This document shows, piece by piece, positions 17,325 through 25,029 of a DNA stretch of 42,410 bases. The notes beneath the pieces are model-generated. The model saw nothing but the letters and a program-made list of their open reading frames with translations, searched no databases and was not told the origin of the DNA. Origin of the DNA: Chloroflexota bacterium (GTDB taxonomy: Bacteria > Chloroflexota > Anaerolineae > Aggregatilineales > Phototrophicaceae); the NCBI GenBank assembly GCA_028875245.1, contig JAPPEU010000045.1, forward strand, positions 1 to 42,410, in the 5' to 3' direction. The position numbers and the translations under genes were made by a program. The stretch's first letter is position 1. Every line of letters starts with the position of its first letter.

Positions 17325-18074
17325 TTACCCGCGCCCCATATAAGGCATGCCATTTGCCATCACGGTGATGAAAGGCACGTTGACCGACAGCGGCAAGCTC
17401 GCCATGTAAACTACGGCCTCCGCGATATGGCGCGCATCCATAGTTGGCTCAACCGCCACTTCGCCATTCGCCTGCAAGATGCCACGCTCCATGCGATCGG
17501 TCATTTCGGTCCGCGCGTTGCCAATGTCAATCTGCCCACAGGCGATATCGTACGCTCTGCCATCCAGCGCTGTCGATTTGGTCAAGCCAGTCATAGCATG
17601 CTTGGTAGCGGTGTAGACCGCCGAGTTCGGGCGCGGGACCTGCGCCGAGACCGAGCCGTTGTTGATGATGCGGCCGCCGCGCGGCTCCTGCGTCTTCATC
17701 AGCTTGTAGGCTTCCTGCAAGCACCAAAACGCGCCGGTCAAATTGACGGAGACCACGCTCAGCCATTGGTCTTCCGTCAAGTCCTCGGTTGGGGTAGCCG
17801 CGTTGATTCCCGCGTTGTTGAAGAGCAGATCCAGGCGACCGAAGCGCTGCTTAACGGCGGCAAAGAGGCGCAGAACCGCTTGGCGATCGGCAACATCAGT
17901 GGGCATAATCAAAGAGCGTTCTTCATCTATATCCGCCATAGCGGCGGTTTCGCGCAAGGCTTGCTCGCGCCTTCCCGCCAGCGCCAGCGTAAAGCCCGCT
18001 TCCCACAGCGCCAATGCCGAAGCCCGTCCGATGCCGGAGCCCGCGCCCGTGATGAGTCCGATCCGCCCAGCCAT
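17325..18074 (-). CDS. Short-chain dehydrogenase/reductase (SDR)
   Basis: The 249-residue protein is a classical SDR oxidoreductase. The cofactor motif [10 protein letters not shown] is at residues 9-18, NNAG at 86-89, the catalytic serine at S141/S143 and YxxxK at Y154-K158 (YTATK). An arginine pair after the second strand (AGRRE) suggests NADP preference, which is only a hint. It probably interconverts an alcohol and a ketone of unknown identity. The ATG at 18072-18074 follows a strong GGAGGGG site; 23 more in-frame codons upstream are rejected. It leads a two-gene operon with the amidase. Confidence 0.92.
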   Translation of the reverse strand: MAGRIGLITGAGSGIGRASALALWEAGFTLALAGRREQALRETAAMADIDEERSLIMPTDVADRQAVLRLFAAVKQRFGRLDLLFNNAGINAATPTEDLTEDQWLSVVSVNLTGAFWCLQEAYKLMKTQEPRGGRIINNGSVSAQVPRPNSAVYTATKHAMTGLTKSTALDGRAYDIACGQIDIGNARTEMTDRMERGILQANGEVAVEPTMDARHIAEAVVYMASLPLSVNVPFITVMANGMPYMGRG

Positions 18075-18104
18075 CGCCCCTCCTCTCCCATGAAAGCTGC
18101 GCCA

Positions 18105-18144
18105 AGTGTACGACTGCCCTCTGCCCTTGTCAAATCGTGACAAG
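18105..18144 (-). promoter_or_regulatory. SDR-amidase promoter with an operator-like inverted repeat
   Basis: On the minus strand, TTGACA (18128-18133), 17 bases and TACACT (18105-18110) form a sigma-70 promoter. The perfect inverted repeat CTTGTCA-AATCG-TGACAAG (18126-18144) covers the -35 box. A dimeric repressor bound there would block transcription. The regulator is unknown. Confidence 0.55.
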
Positions 18145-18225
18145 TTGATTTCGATGCGCTAGTATTTGTCTCGCAACTGCCGGGAGTGGCTAACTAGGTG
18201 GATATGTCTCTGCGTCGAGTGAGAC

Positions 18226-18249
18226 GGGCGAGCCAAGGCTCGCCCCTAC
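18226..18249. repeat. GTAGGGGCGA-type repeat, copy 3 (single hairpin end)
   Basis: GGGCGAGCC and GGCTCGCCC form a perfect 9-bp stem around AA (18226-18245), followed by CTAC. This matches the right end of copy 1, except for one base pair changed on both arms. No matching left end was found, so it is probably a solo remnant. Confidence 0.65.
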
Positions 18250-18365
18250 AAGGCTCCAAAATAGGAAGAACACAAAAAGCGCAGAGATTTTTGACAAGAT
18301 CGCAGGCAGCTTAAATCCTCAACAATAGACACTCCCCAACTGCCAATATGGAAGAGGTGAAGCCG

Positions 18366-19157
18366 ATGAGGATTGCCTGCTGCATCTGGGCGCTGAGCGG
18401 AAGCGAGACTGAAATCCTGCGGCAGGTCCGCGATATCGGATTCGACTGCATCGATATTCAGCCGACGCATCTACAGTCGCTGGAGAGCCGGCTCTTGGCG
18501 CAGGAACTCGGATTGCGCGTTTCTTGCGTCGGCGCTTCATTCGGTCTGCCAGCGGGCGCTTCGCTCGATCATCTGGACGAAAGCCTGCGCCTGGCCGCCA
18601 TTGACCATGTCGGGACGGCCATCGAACAGGCGGCGGAAATCGGCGCTGGCACGGTCTACGTCATTCCCGGCAATAATCCCGCGCCGGCCGCAATCGAAGA
18701 ATTTGAGAAGTCGCTCGTCAGTCTGGCTGATGTCGCCGCCGCCCATGCGGTCAAGCTCGCGATCGAGCATTTCCCGGGCACCGCATTGCCCAGCGCCGGC
18801 GAAACGCTCGAGTTGATACGCGCCCTCGGGCATGACAATCTCTACCTGCTTTACGACAGCGGGCATATCCAGATGTCAGGCGAGGAGCCGGCCTCTGTGA
18901 TCACAAATGCGGGCGATAGACTGGGCTACGTCCACTTTGACGACAACGATGGCCTCAGCGACTTGCACTGGTCCTTGCTCGACGGGGTGATGACCGAAGA
19001 ATCGCTGGCGGCGACGCTGCGCGCGCTGGATGCGGTTGACTACCAGGGCGCCGTAAGTCTCGAGTTGAGCCCGGCGCTTGCGAACCCGGCCCGGGCATTG
19101 GGCGGCAGCCGCGATATTCTCATGCGCGCCCGGCACCAAGGCTGGATGAACGGATGA
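18366..19157 (+). CDS. Xylose-isomerase-like TIM-barrel protein (sugar epimerase/isomerase family)
   Basis: The 263-residue protein has the AP-endonuclease-2/xylose-isomerase-like TIM barrel. It starts MRIACCIWAL. Likely metal ligands are in AIEHFPG (E at about 135), YDSGHIQ (D and H at about 165-168), VHFDDNDG (H at about 192) and VSLELSP near the end. Members are sugar or inositol-derivative epimerases, isomerases or dehydratases; the substrate is unknown. The ATG at 18366 is chosen because AGAGGTG lies just before it, although an in-frame ATG exists 18 bases earlier. It lies 127 bases before the LacI regulator gene and is probably part of the same catabolic island. Confidence 0.85.
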   Translation: MRIACCIWALSGSETEILRQVRDIGFDCIDIQPTHLQSLESRLLAQELGLRVSCVGASFGLPAGASLDHLDESLRLAAIDHVGTAIEQAAEIGAGTVYVIPGNNPAPAAIEEFEKSLVSLADVAAAHAVKLAIEHFPGTALPSAGETLELIRALGHDNLYLLYDSGHIQMSGEEPASVITNAGDRLGYVHFDDNDGLSDLHWSLLDGVMTEESLAATLRALDAVDYQGAVSLELSPALANPARALGGSRDILMRARHQGWMNG

Positions 19158-19224
19158 GGATCTGACAACTCGTCAGAACAAAGCCTGGTTGTTTCAATAT
19201 TTTGCAAATTTCTGGCAATTTGTT

Positions 19225-19245
19225 GAATTGTTTCTGAAACGATTC
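19225..19245. promoter_or_regulatory. LacI-type operator upstream of the LacI gene
   Basis: A 21-base palindrome has arms GAATTGTTTC and GAAACGATTC around a central T; nine of ten pairs match. It overlaps the -35 region of the LacI promoter, so the regulator probably represses itself. LacI-family operators commonly have this size and symmetry. Confidence 0.65.
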
Positions 19246-19273
19246 TACAGTTAAAAATATCGTTAGATATAAT
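19244..19273 (+). promoter_or_regulatory. Promoter of the LacI gene
   Basis: TCTACA (19244-19249) and a perfect TATAAT (19268-19273) are 18 bases apart. Only 11 bases separate the -10 box from the ATG, so the transcript would have a leader of about 4-5 bases. Confidence 0.55.
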
Positions 19274-19284
19274 ACAAGCCTCGA

Positions 19285-20325
19285 ATGAAGGAAAGACATC
19301 CTCGCTACAAGGGGCAACCCACTATACGTGACATCGCTCGTAAAGCCGATGTTTCGATATCGACTGTTTCGCGCGTATTAAACGAACATCCCTACGTCGA
19401 CTCCCACACGCGAAAGGCGGTCTGGAAAACCGCGACAGAATTGGATTATCCGATGTCGCGCTTGCGGGGGCAGGCGAGCAAACCACAGCGCACGATGGCG
19501 TTTCTGTCCGCCGTCGCCAACAGTCATTCTGAAGGGTTGCCAGCTTTAACCGGCGGTATTGAACAGTTAATCGTTCGCGGCGCGCAATCCGTCTTTGAAG
19601 ACCAGCGCATCGCAACGCATATCTACCAGTCCTGCGCCGACATTGACCAATTGCAGGCATTAATCGATACGAATCACATCAGTGGCTTGATATTCCTGGG
19701 TGGCACCTTTGACAGGGCGCTATTGGCTTGGCTTCAGGAGCAGTCTATTCCATTTGTGACGGCCGGCGGGCATGCTTATCCGCTTGCAGCAAACTCAATC
19801 ATGGCGAACTATGTGCAGGGCATGGTCTCGGCGATCGAACATCTAGTGTCTGGCGGGCGGCGGCATATCTGCCTGGTGAATGGGCCGAAGACAACCAATA
19901 CCAGCAATGAAAAATACTGGGGATTCCGCCTGGCGCTCTGCCTGCACAACTTACCCTGCGAAACTTATCAGTCGACGCGTGGATCGAGCTTTGATGTGGA
20001 GAGTGGTTTTATTGCCACGCTTCGTTTGCTTGCCCTCGGTCATCCGGTTGACGCAATCGTCTATGCTGATGACGGCATGGCGGTTGGCGGCCTAAAAGCG
20101 ATAAAGGAATCGCAGCGTAAAGTGCCAGACGATATTTCTGTGATCGGCTTTCATAATTATGATTTTGCCCGCTTCGCCGAGCCGGCGTTGACCACAATAG
20201 GTTTCGACATGCAGATGATGGGGCGGCTGGCGGCGTTGCGCTTGTGCAACTTGATGGACGGCGCGCCCGACGACCCCAATGTCATGACGGTGTCAACTCG
20301 GTTGATCGTTAGGGACTCCACGTGA
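19285..20325 (+). CDS. LacI-family transcriptional regulator
   Basis: The 346-residue protein has an N-terminal LacI helix-turn-helix (about residues 13-33, TIRDIARKADVSISTVSRVL) and a hinge region. A type-1 periplasmic-binding-protein effector domain (about 68-345) follows, with the SVIGFHNYDFARFAEPALTTI segment typical of the family. It most likely represses the adjacent sugar-transport run and is released by a sugar ligand. The operator at 19225-19245 over its own promoter suggests autorepression. The ATG has almost no leader and no Shine-Dalgarno site, but it starts at the usual distance before the HTH. Confidence 0.95.
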   Translation: MKERHPRYKGQPTIRDIARKADVSISTVSRVLNEHPYVDSHTRKAVWKTATELDYPMSRLRGQASKPQRTMAFLSAVANSHSEGLPALTGGIEQLIVRGAQSVFEDQRIATHIYQSCADIDQLQALIDTNHISGLIFLGGTFDRALLAWLQEQSIPFVTAGGHAYPLAANSIMANYVQGMVSAIEHLVSGGRRHICLVNGPKTTNTSNEKYWGFRLALCLHNLPCETYQSTRGSSFDVESGFIATLRLLALGHPVDAIVYADDGMAVGGLKAIKESQRKVPDDISVIGFHNYDFARFAEPALTTIGFDMQMMGRLAALRLCNLMDGAPDDPNVMTVSTRLIVRDST

Positions 20326-20428
20326 GAATGAATATCGTGATCAAAGCAGCGAAGGAGAAGATGGTGTAGCCAAGGGCGCAAGCATCGGTCTCACCAGCCA
20401 GATGGCGCCAGGTAATTTCGCAGACTTA

Positions 20429-20440
20429 CTGAAACTTTTC
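20429..20440 (+). promoter_or_regulatory. Possible LacI half-site before the ABC operon
   Basis: CTGAAACTTTTC at 20429-20440 shares CTGAAAC and TTC with the right half of the operator at 19225-19245, but no matching left half is present. It lies 30 bases before the start of the binding-protein gene. The 145-base gap shows no clear -35/-10 pair, so this is weak. Confidence 0.25.
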
Positions 20441-20470
20441 GTTCACAACCTCTACTGAAAGGAGAATCTT

Positions 20471-21799
20471 GTGTTTGGTAAACGGACACTCCTGTTGACA
20501 ATTCTGGCGATTATTGTTGCGCTCGTGCCCCTGTCACTGACGGCGACGGCGCAAAACCCCGACTGCGAAGGCGATGTGACTCTCACTTACTGGCATCACT
20601 GGGGCGGCAACCGCATCCCGCTGCAAGAACATCAAGTCGCCGCTTTTGAAGATGCCCACCCCGGCATCTGCGTCGACAACATCTTCCTGCCCTGGGACAA
20701 CCGCCTGCAGAATCTGCTGGCTGCCATCGCCGCCGGCAACCCGCCCGATGTAACCATGTTTGGGCGGCAGGACCTGCCCTTCTTCGCCGCAACCGAATCC
20801 ATCATCCCGCTGGACGATTACATGGCTGCCGATGGCGTCGACCCCGCCATTTTCCACCCTTCGGAATTTGCCGGCACGCAGTTCAATGGCAAGACCTGGC
20901 TGCTGCCTCTTCCCGGTGGCGGCGCTTACAACATCGTCTGGTACAACACCGACCACTTCGCCGAAGCTGGCATCGAGAGCTTCCCCGAGACTTGGGACGA
21001 AATGCTTGAGGCGGCGGAGACTCTGCGTGTAGGCGATGGCGAATTCCTGGAGCGCATCGGCTTGAATGCGCAATCAACAAGCGGCACGAGCGCTTTCCAC
21101 ACCTGGTACAATGCCAATGGCGGCGACTGGATTACGCCCGACCTGCGCACGATTACCATCAACAACGAGGCGGGCGCGCAAGCGCTTGAGTTCATGCAAG
21201 CCGTTGCCGAAATCAATTACGGCATCGAAGAAGTGAACGCCTTCTGGGAGATGGCGGGTGAGTTCGACCAGGGTCCGCTGATCCAGGGTCTGGTTTCTAT
21301 GGAGACTAACGGCTCCTGGACGCTGTTCCAAGTCGAAGATCATGCCGAGTCGCTGAACTACGATGTCGCGCCGATTCCCTATGGACCGAGCGGCAGCGCC
21401 GACCGGCGGGGTTCCGCGCACGGTGGCTGGGGCTATATGGTTCCCAAGAATGCCGCGCACCCGGATGAAGCCTGGAAGCTGGTCAAGTGGCTGACCACCG
21501 AAGTCGAAGGGGATGGCGCATGCTGGTTTATACAGCAGCAGCAGCGTCCCTCGCCGCTGGTGGAATGCAACGGCTATGAGAAGGATGGCGTTGTGCATCC
21601 GCGGGCGGAAGCGCTCCTGGGCGTAGCCGCGCTGGATTATCTGGTGCCCGTCTCGCCAGTGCAGCCCGAAGCCAACCAGATCATCAACCGCATGGTAGAA
21701 GATGTGCTCTTCGGCGATAGTTCAATCGAAGACGCCTTGGCCAGCGCCGAAGCCGAAATCCAGGCGCTGCTTGACGCCTTCTGGGAAGAATACGGCTAA
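20471..21799 (+). CDS. Sugar ABC transporter substrate-binding protein
   Basis: The 442-residue extracytoplasmic protein belongs to the type-1 sugar-binding cluster (MalE/UgpB-like). A signal peptide (basic MFGKR, hydrophobic to about residue 25) ends with an ATAQ-type cleavage site. No lipobox cysteine is seen; in a monoderm cell one would be expected, so an uncleaved anchor is possible. Hallmarks are LTYWHHWGG (about 37-45), DVTMFGRQDLPFF and WYNTDHFAEAGI. The GTG start is supported by AAAGGAG eight bases before it. It heads a run with two permeases, sulfatase and oxygenases, so the ligand is probably a (sulfated) sugar or oligosaccharide. Confidence 0.93.
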   Translation: MFGKRTLLLTILAIIVALVPLSLTATAQNPDCEGDVTLTYWHHWGGNRIPLQEHQVAAFEDAHPGICVDNIFLPWDNRLQNLLAAIAAGNPPDVTMFGRQDLPFFAATESIIPLDDYMAADGVDPAIFHPSEFAGTQFNGKTWLLPLPGGGAYNIVWYNTDHFAEAGIESFPETWDEMLEAAETLRVGDGEFLERIGLNAQSTSGTSAFHTWYNANGGDWITPDLRTITINNEAGAQALEFMQAVAEINYGIEEVNAFWEMAGEFDQGPLIQGLVSMETNGSWTLFQVEDHAESLNYDVAPIPYGPSGSADRRGSAHGGWGYMVPKNAAHPDEAWKLVKWLTTEVEGDGACWFIQQQQRPSPLVECNGYEKDGVVHPRAEALLGVAALDYLVPVSPVQPEANQIINRMVEDVLFGDSSIEDALASAEAEIQALLDAFWEEYG

Positions 21800-21816
21800 A
21801 CCCGGTGAAACTCCCT

Positions 21817-21840
21817 CCCCTTCCCGACTTTGGGAAGGGG
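21817..21840 (+). terminator. Hairpin between binding-protein and permease genes
   Basis: CCCCTTCCC and GGGAAGGGG form a perfect 9-bp stem with a 6-base loop. No T tract follows, so it is more likely an mRNA-stabilising or attenuating structure that raises binding-protein levels over permeases, as in maltose-type operons. Confidence 0.5.
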
Positions 21841-21860
21841 ATAGGGGCGGTGGAGAGAAT

Positions 21861-22823
21861 ATGGCAACAGCATTTGGTTCGCAATTCAGCGCCTTGCGCG
21901 GGCGGCGGCGAGAACGATGGAGCGATCTCTCGCCCATGCGCAAACGCGAAGCCAAGTTCGGCTTTCTATTCATCGCCCCATGGTTCATTGGCGTTTTGCT
22001 CTTTGCGCTCTTTCCTTTCGTCGCATCCTTTGTCTTGAGCTTCACCAAATACAATATCGTGGCGCCGCCAAGATGGGTGGGCGCCGAACATTACGAGCAC
22101 ATCTTCACCGATGATCCGCTGTTTCTAAAATCACTCAGAAACACCGCCGTCTATGTTGGCGGCTCGGTCGCCATACGCATTGTGCTGGGCTTTGCCCTGG
22201 CGCTCTTGCTCAACACCAAGGTGCGCTTCCTTGGTTTGTGGCGCACGCTCTTCTACGTGCCCTCGGTCGTGCCCATCGTCGCGCTCTCGATTGTCTGGCT
22301 GTATGTGCTGAATGCCCGCGCCGGCTTGCTCAACTGGTTCCTGGGCTTCTTCGGCATATCGCGCATCCGCTGGTTCGCCGACCCCGACTTCGCCATGCTC
22401 GCCTTCCTCATCATGAGCACGACCTGGGTCGGCGTGACGATGGTGATTTTCCTGGCTGGCTTGCAGGGCATCCCGGAGGAGTATTACGACGCGGCCAAGA
22501 TTGACGGCGCCAACATGGTCCAGCGCTTATGGCGCGTCACCATCCCGCTGATGACGCCAACGATCTATCTTAATGTCCTCATCAATATCATCGGGGCATT
22601 CCAGGTCTTCACGCAGGTATTCATCATGACCGGGGGCGCCCCGCGCGACGCGACGCGAACTTATGTCTTGCATCTCTTTGACCACGCGTTTCAATACCTC
22701 CCGCCACAGATGGGTTATTCATCGGCGCTCGCCTGGATCCTGTTCATGATTATTTTCGCCTTCACCGCGGTCATCGTCGCCTCATCGCAGCGCTGGGTCT
22801 TTTATCAAGGCGGGGAGGAATAG
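21861..22823 (+). CDS. Sugar ABC transporter permease (MalF/UgpA type)
   Basis: The 320-residue inner-membrane subunit has six main hydrophobic helices, and the first cytoplasmic stretch contains SPMRKREAKFGFLFIAPW. The EAA loop, which docks with the ATPase, is EYYDAAKIDGANMVQRLWRV at about residues 205-224, followed by TIPLMTP. It belongs to the carbohydrate uptake CUT1 class. The ATG at 21861 is supported by GGAGAG; the frame also extends 53 codons back into the binding-protein gene and is not used. The partner permease starts five bases after the stop. No ATP-binding subunit is encoded nearby. Confidence 0.95.
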   Translation: MATAFGSQFSALRGRRRERWSDLSPMRKREAKFGFLFIAPWFIGVLLFALFPFVASFVLSFTKYNIVAPPRWVGAEHYEHIFTDDPLFLKSLRNTAVYVGGSVAIRIVLGFALALLLNTKVRFLGLWRTLFYVPSVVPIVALSIVWLYVLNARAGLLNWFLGFFGISRIRWFADPDFAMLAFLIMSTTWVGVTMVIFLAGLQGIPEEYYDAAKIDGANMVQRLWRVTIPLMTPTIYLNVLINIIGAFQVFTQVFIMTGGAPRDATRTYVLHLFDHAFQYLPPQMGYSSALAWILFMIIFAFTAVIVASSQRWVFYQGGEE

Positions 22824-22828
22824 CAGCG

Positions 22829-23713
22829 ATGTCAGCAATTGCTACCCAAAGCGCCAACCTCCGCAGCGACGCGCTCACCCGCGCGACCCGCATCATCGGG
22901 CGCATTCTCCTCTACGGCATTCTAATTTTCATGAGCCTGTGGTTTATCGCGCCTTTGTTTTGGATGTTCATGTCCTCATTCATGCCTTTGGAACAGGTTG
23001 GCGTTTTCCCCGTTGAATGGATCCCACGCGTATGGCAGCCGGAAAACTACACCGACGCGCTGAAGTTCTGGAAGTTCGGCACGACATTTCGCAATACGAT
23101 GATCATTACGATCTTCTCGCTCGTCGGCGACATTGGCTCGTGCACGCTGGTGGCTTACGGCTTCGCCCGCTTCCGCTTCCCTTTCAGAGATACCCTCTTC
23201 TTGATTCTGCTGGCGACGCTGATGCTGCCCTTCGCCGTTCGTCTGATACCAGTATACGCCGCCTATGACGCCATCGGCTGGATCGACACCTTCTATCCTT
23301 TGATCGTCCCGAACTTCTTTGGCAACGCCTTCTACATCTTTATCTGTCGGCAATTCTTCCTGGGCATTCCGCAAGACCTGCTTGACGCGGCCAAAATCGA
23401 CGGCGCCAGCGAGTTCCGCATCTTTACTCAAGTGATGATTCCGCTCGCCAAGCCCGCCATCGTCGTGATCGCTATTCTGAGCTTCCAAAATAGCTGGAAT
23501 GATTTTCTTGGTCCGCTGATTTATTTGAAAGATCCGGACCTGCATACGCTCGCCATCGGTCTGTACAAGTTCACATCGCTGCCCGGCCAAGGCGGGATCT
23601 ACAACCAGCAGATGGCGGCCTCCGTCATGATGGTGCTGCCTGTGCTCATAGTCTTTTTCATGTTCCAAAAGCAGTTTATCCAGGGCGCCAATCTCTCCGG
23701 CATGAAAGGCTGA
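22829..23713 (+). CDS. Sugar ABC transporter permease (MalG/UgpE type)
   Basis: The 294-residue second permease subunit of the CUT1 transporter has about six hydrophobic helices. Its EAA loop is DLLDAAKIDGASEFRIFTQV at about residues 184-203, followed by MIPLAKPA. It pairs with the upstream permease and would need an ATPase such as an MsmK/UgpC homologue encoded elsewhere. The start lies five bases after the previous stop, and the sulfatase gene starts 11 bases after its own stop, giving a tightly packed operon. Confidence 0.95.
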   Translation: MSAIATQSANLRSDALTRATRIIGRILLYGILIFMSLWFIAPLFWMFMSSFMPLEQVGVFPVEWIPRVWQPENYTDALKFWKFGTTFRNTMIITIFSLVGDIGSCTLVAYGFARFRFPFRDTLFLILLATLMLPFAVRLIPVYAAYDAIGWIDTFYPLIVPNFFGNAFYIFICRQFFLGIPQDLLDAAKIDGASEFRIFTQVMIPLAKPAIVVIAILSFQNSWNDFLGPLIYLKDPDLHTLAIGLYKFTSLPGQGGIYNQQMAASVMMVLPVLIVFFMFQKQFIQGANLSGMKG

Positions 23714-23724
23714 GACGCGCGGCG

Positions 23725-25029
23725 ATGGCTTCACGACCGAACATTCTCTTTGTGCTGGTCGATCAACTTGGCGCGCGCTGGCTGCCGACTTATGGATTCA
23801 CATCGGTAAGGGCGCCACAGTTGAATCGTTTCGCCGGCGAAAGCACTGTGTTCGAGCGCGCTATCACCACCTCGCCGGTTTGTACGCCCTACCGCGGCTG
23901 CCTGCTCAGCGGGCGCTATCCCTCACAGACCGGCGTATTGCGGAATGGGCAATCGTACCCAGCTGATCACAAGAGCCTCGCCGATTATCTGAACGAAGCC
24001 GGCTACGAGACGCATTATGTCGGCAAGTGGCACTTGAGCGGCGCGCCGCAAGAGAACCGCTGGGTGCCGCCCGAGAAGCGCGCCGGCTTTCAGCATTTTG
24101 TCGGCTGGGAAAGCCATCATGTCGATCATCATGCCGGGCTTATCTGGCGCGATGATCCGGACGAGGCAATCGAAATGCCCTGCCACGAAACCGACGCGCT
24201 GACAGACATTGCGATGCGGCAATTGGCGCAGGCGGCGGCCGACGCGAATCCTTTTTTCATGCTGCTGTCATATCAAGCGCCGCACCCGCCCTGTTCGCCG
24301 CCGCGCGCTTTTCTGCAGCAATACGAATCGCGTGATCTGTTGGCCGAGCCGAACATCGATCCTGCAGCCTGGTTCAGGCATGAGGACTGGAAGGCGAATT
24401 ACGACCTGCAACGATTCCGCGAACTCTACTTTGGCGAGATCAGCCACCTGGACGCGGCCTTCGGTAGATTGCTGCGCCGGCTGGATCAACTGGATCTGCG
24501 CGAGAATACGCTTGTGATTTTCACATCCGATCACGGCGAGATGGCGGGCGCGCATGGCCTGTTTGGCAAGGGCGTCATGTACGAAGAGGCGCTGCATGTG
24601 CCGCTCATCGCGCGGGCGCCGGGGCAATCACGCGGAAGGCGGACGCGGCAGCTGGCGGCGACCATCGACCTGCTGCCCACCATGCTCGACTTCGCGGAAG
24701 GCGAAAGCGACGGGATGGCCGAGGGCATGTCGCTGCGCTCGCAGATAGACGGCGGCGCGCCTAAGGGCGAGCGAGTCGCAATAAGCGAATACCAGAATTT
24801 CTGCGCCACGACGCAGCGCTGGAAGCTGATCACGCGCGGGCGAACGCTGGAACCGGCCGCGCTGTACAACCGCGTCGATGATCCCTGCGAGCTGCGCGAT
24901 CGACTGCATGATCCGGCTTGTATGACGCCGCGGAGAAGATTGAGCAAGGCTTTGAAACGATGGCGCGAACATGCGGTCGCGCCGAACAGAAATGAAAGCG
25001 AGCATCAATGGCAGCAAGTCAAAATCTGA
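23725..25029 (+). CDS. C-type sulfatase
   Basis: The 434-residue enzyme belongs to the formylglycine-dependent sulfatase family (alkaline phosphatase fold). The active-site motif CxPxR is C53-T-P-Y-R57; C53 must be oxidised to formylglycine by an FGE or anSME, neither of which is in the window. Metal ligands are probably D13-Q14 (LVDQ) near the N-terminus and D-H in FTSDHGEMAG (about 268-277). GKWHLSG (about 98-104) is also a family motif. It would hydrolyse a sulfate ester, probably on a sugar imported by the adjacent transporter. No signal peptide is seen, so it is probably cytoplasmic. It overlaps the next gene by 22 bases. Confidence 0.95.
   Translation: MASRPNILFVLVDQLGARWLPTYGFTSVRAPQLNRFAGESTVFERAITTSPVCTPYRGCLLSGRYPSQTGVLRNGQSYPADHKSLADYLNEAGYETHYVGKWHLSGAPQENRWVPPEKRAGFQHFVGWESHHVDHHAGLIWRDDPDEAIEMPCHETDALTDIAMRQLAQAAADANPFFMLLSYQAPHPPCSPPRAFLQQYESRDLLAEPNIDPAAWFRHEDWKANYDLQRFRELYFGEISHLDAAFGRLLRRLDQLDLRENTLVIFTSDHGEMAGAHGLFGKGVMYEEALHVPLIARAPGQSRGRRTRQLAATIDLLPTMLDFAEGESDGMAEGMSLRSQIDGGAPKGERVAISEYQNFCATTQRWKLITRGRTLEPAALYNRVDDPCELRDRLHDPACMTPRRRLSKALKRWREHAVAPNRNESEHQWQQVKI

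Noticed and set aside
18291..18319. TTGACA upstream of the TIM-barrel gene at 18366 as a promoter
   Set aside because: No acceptable -10 box lies at 15-19 bases from it.
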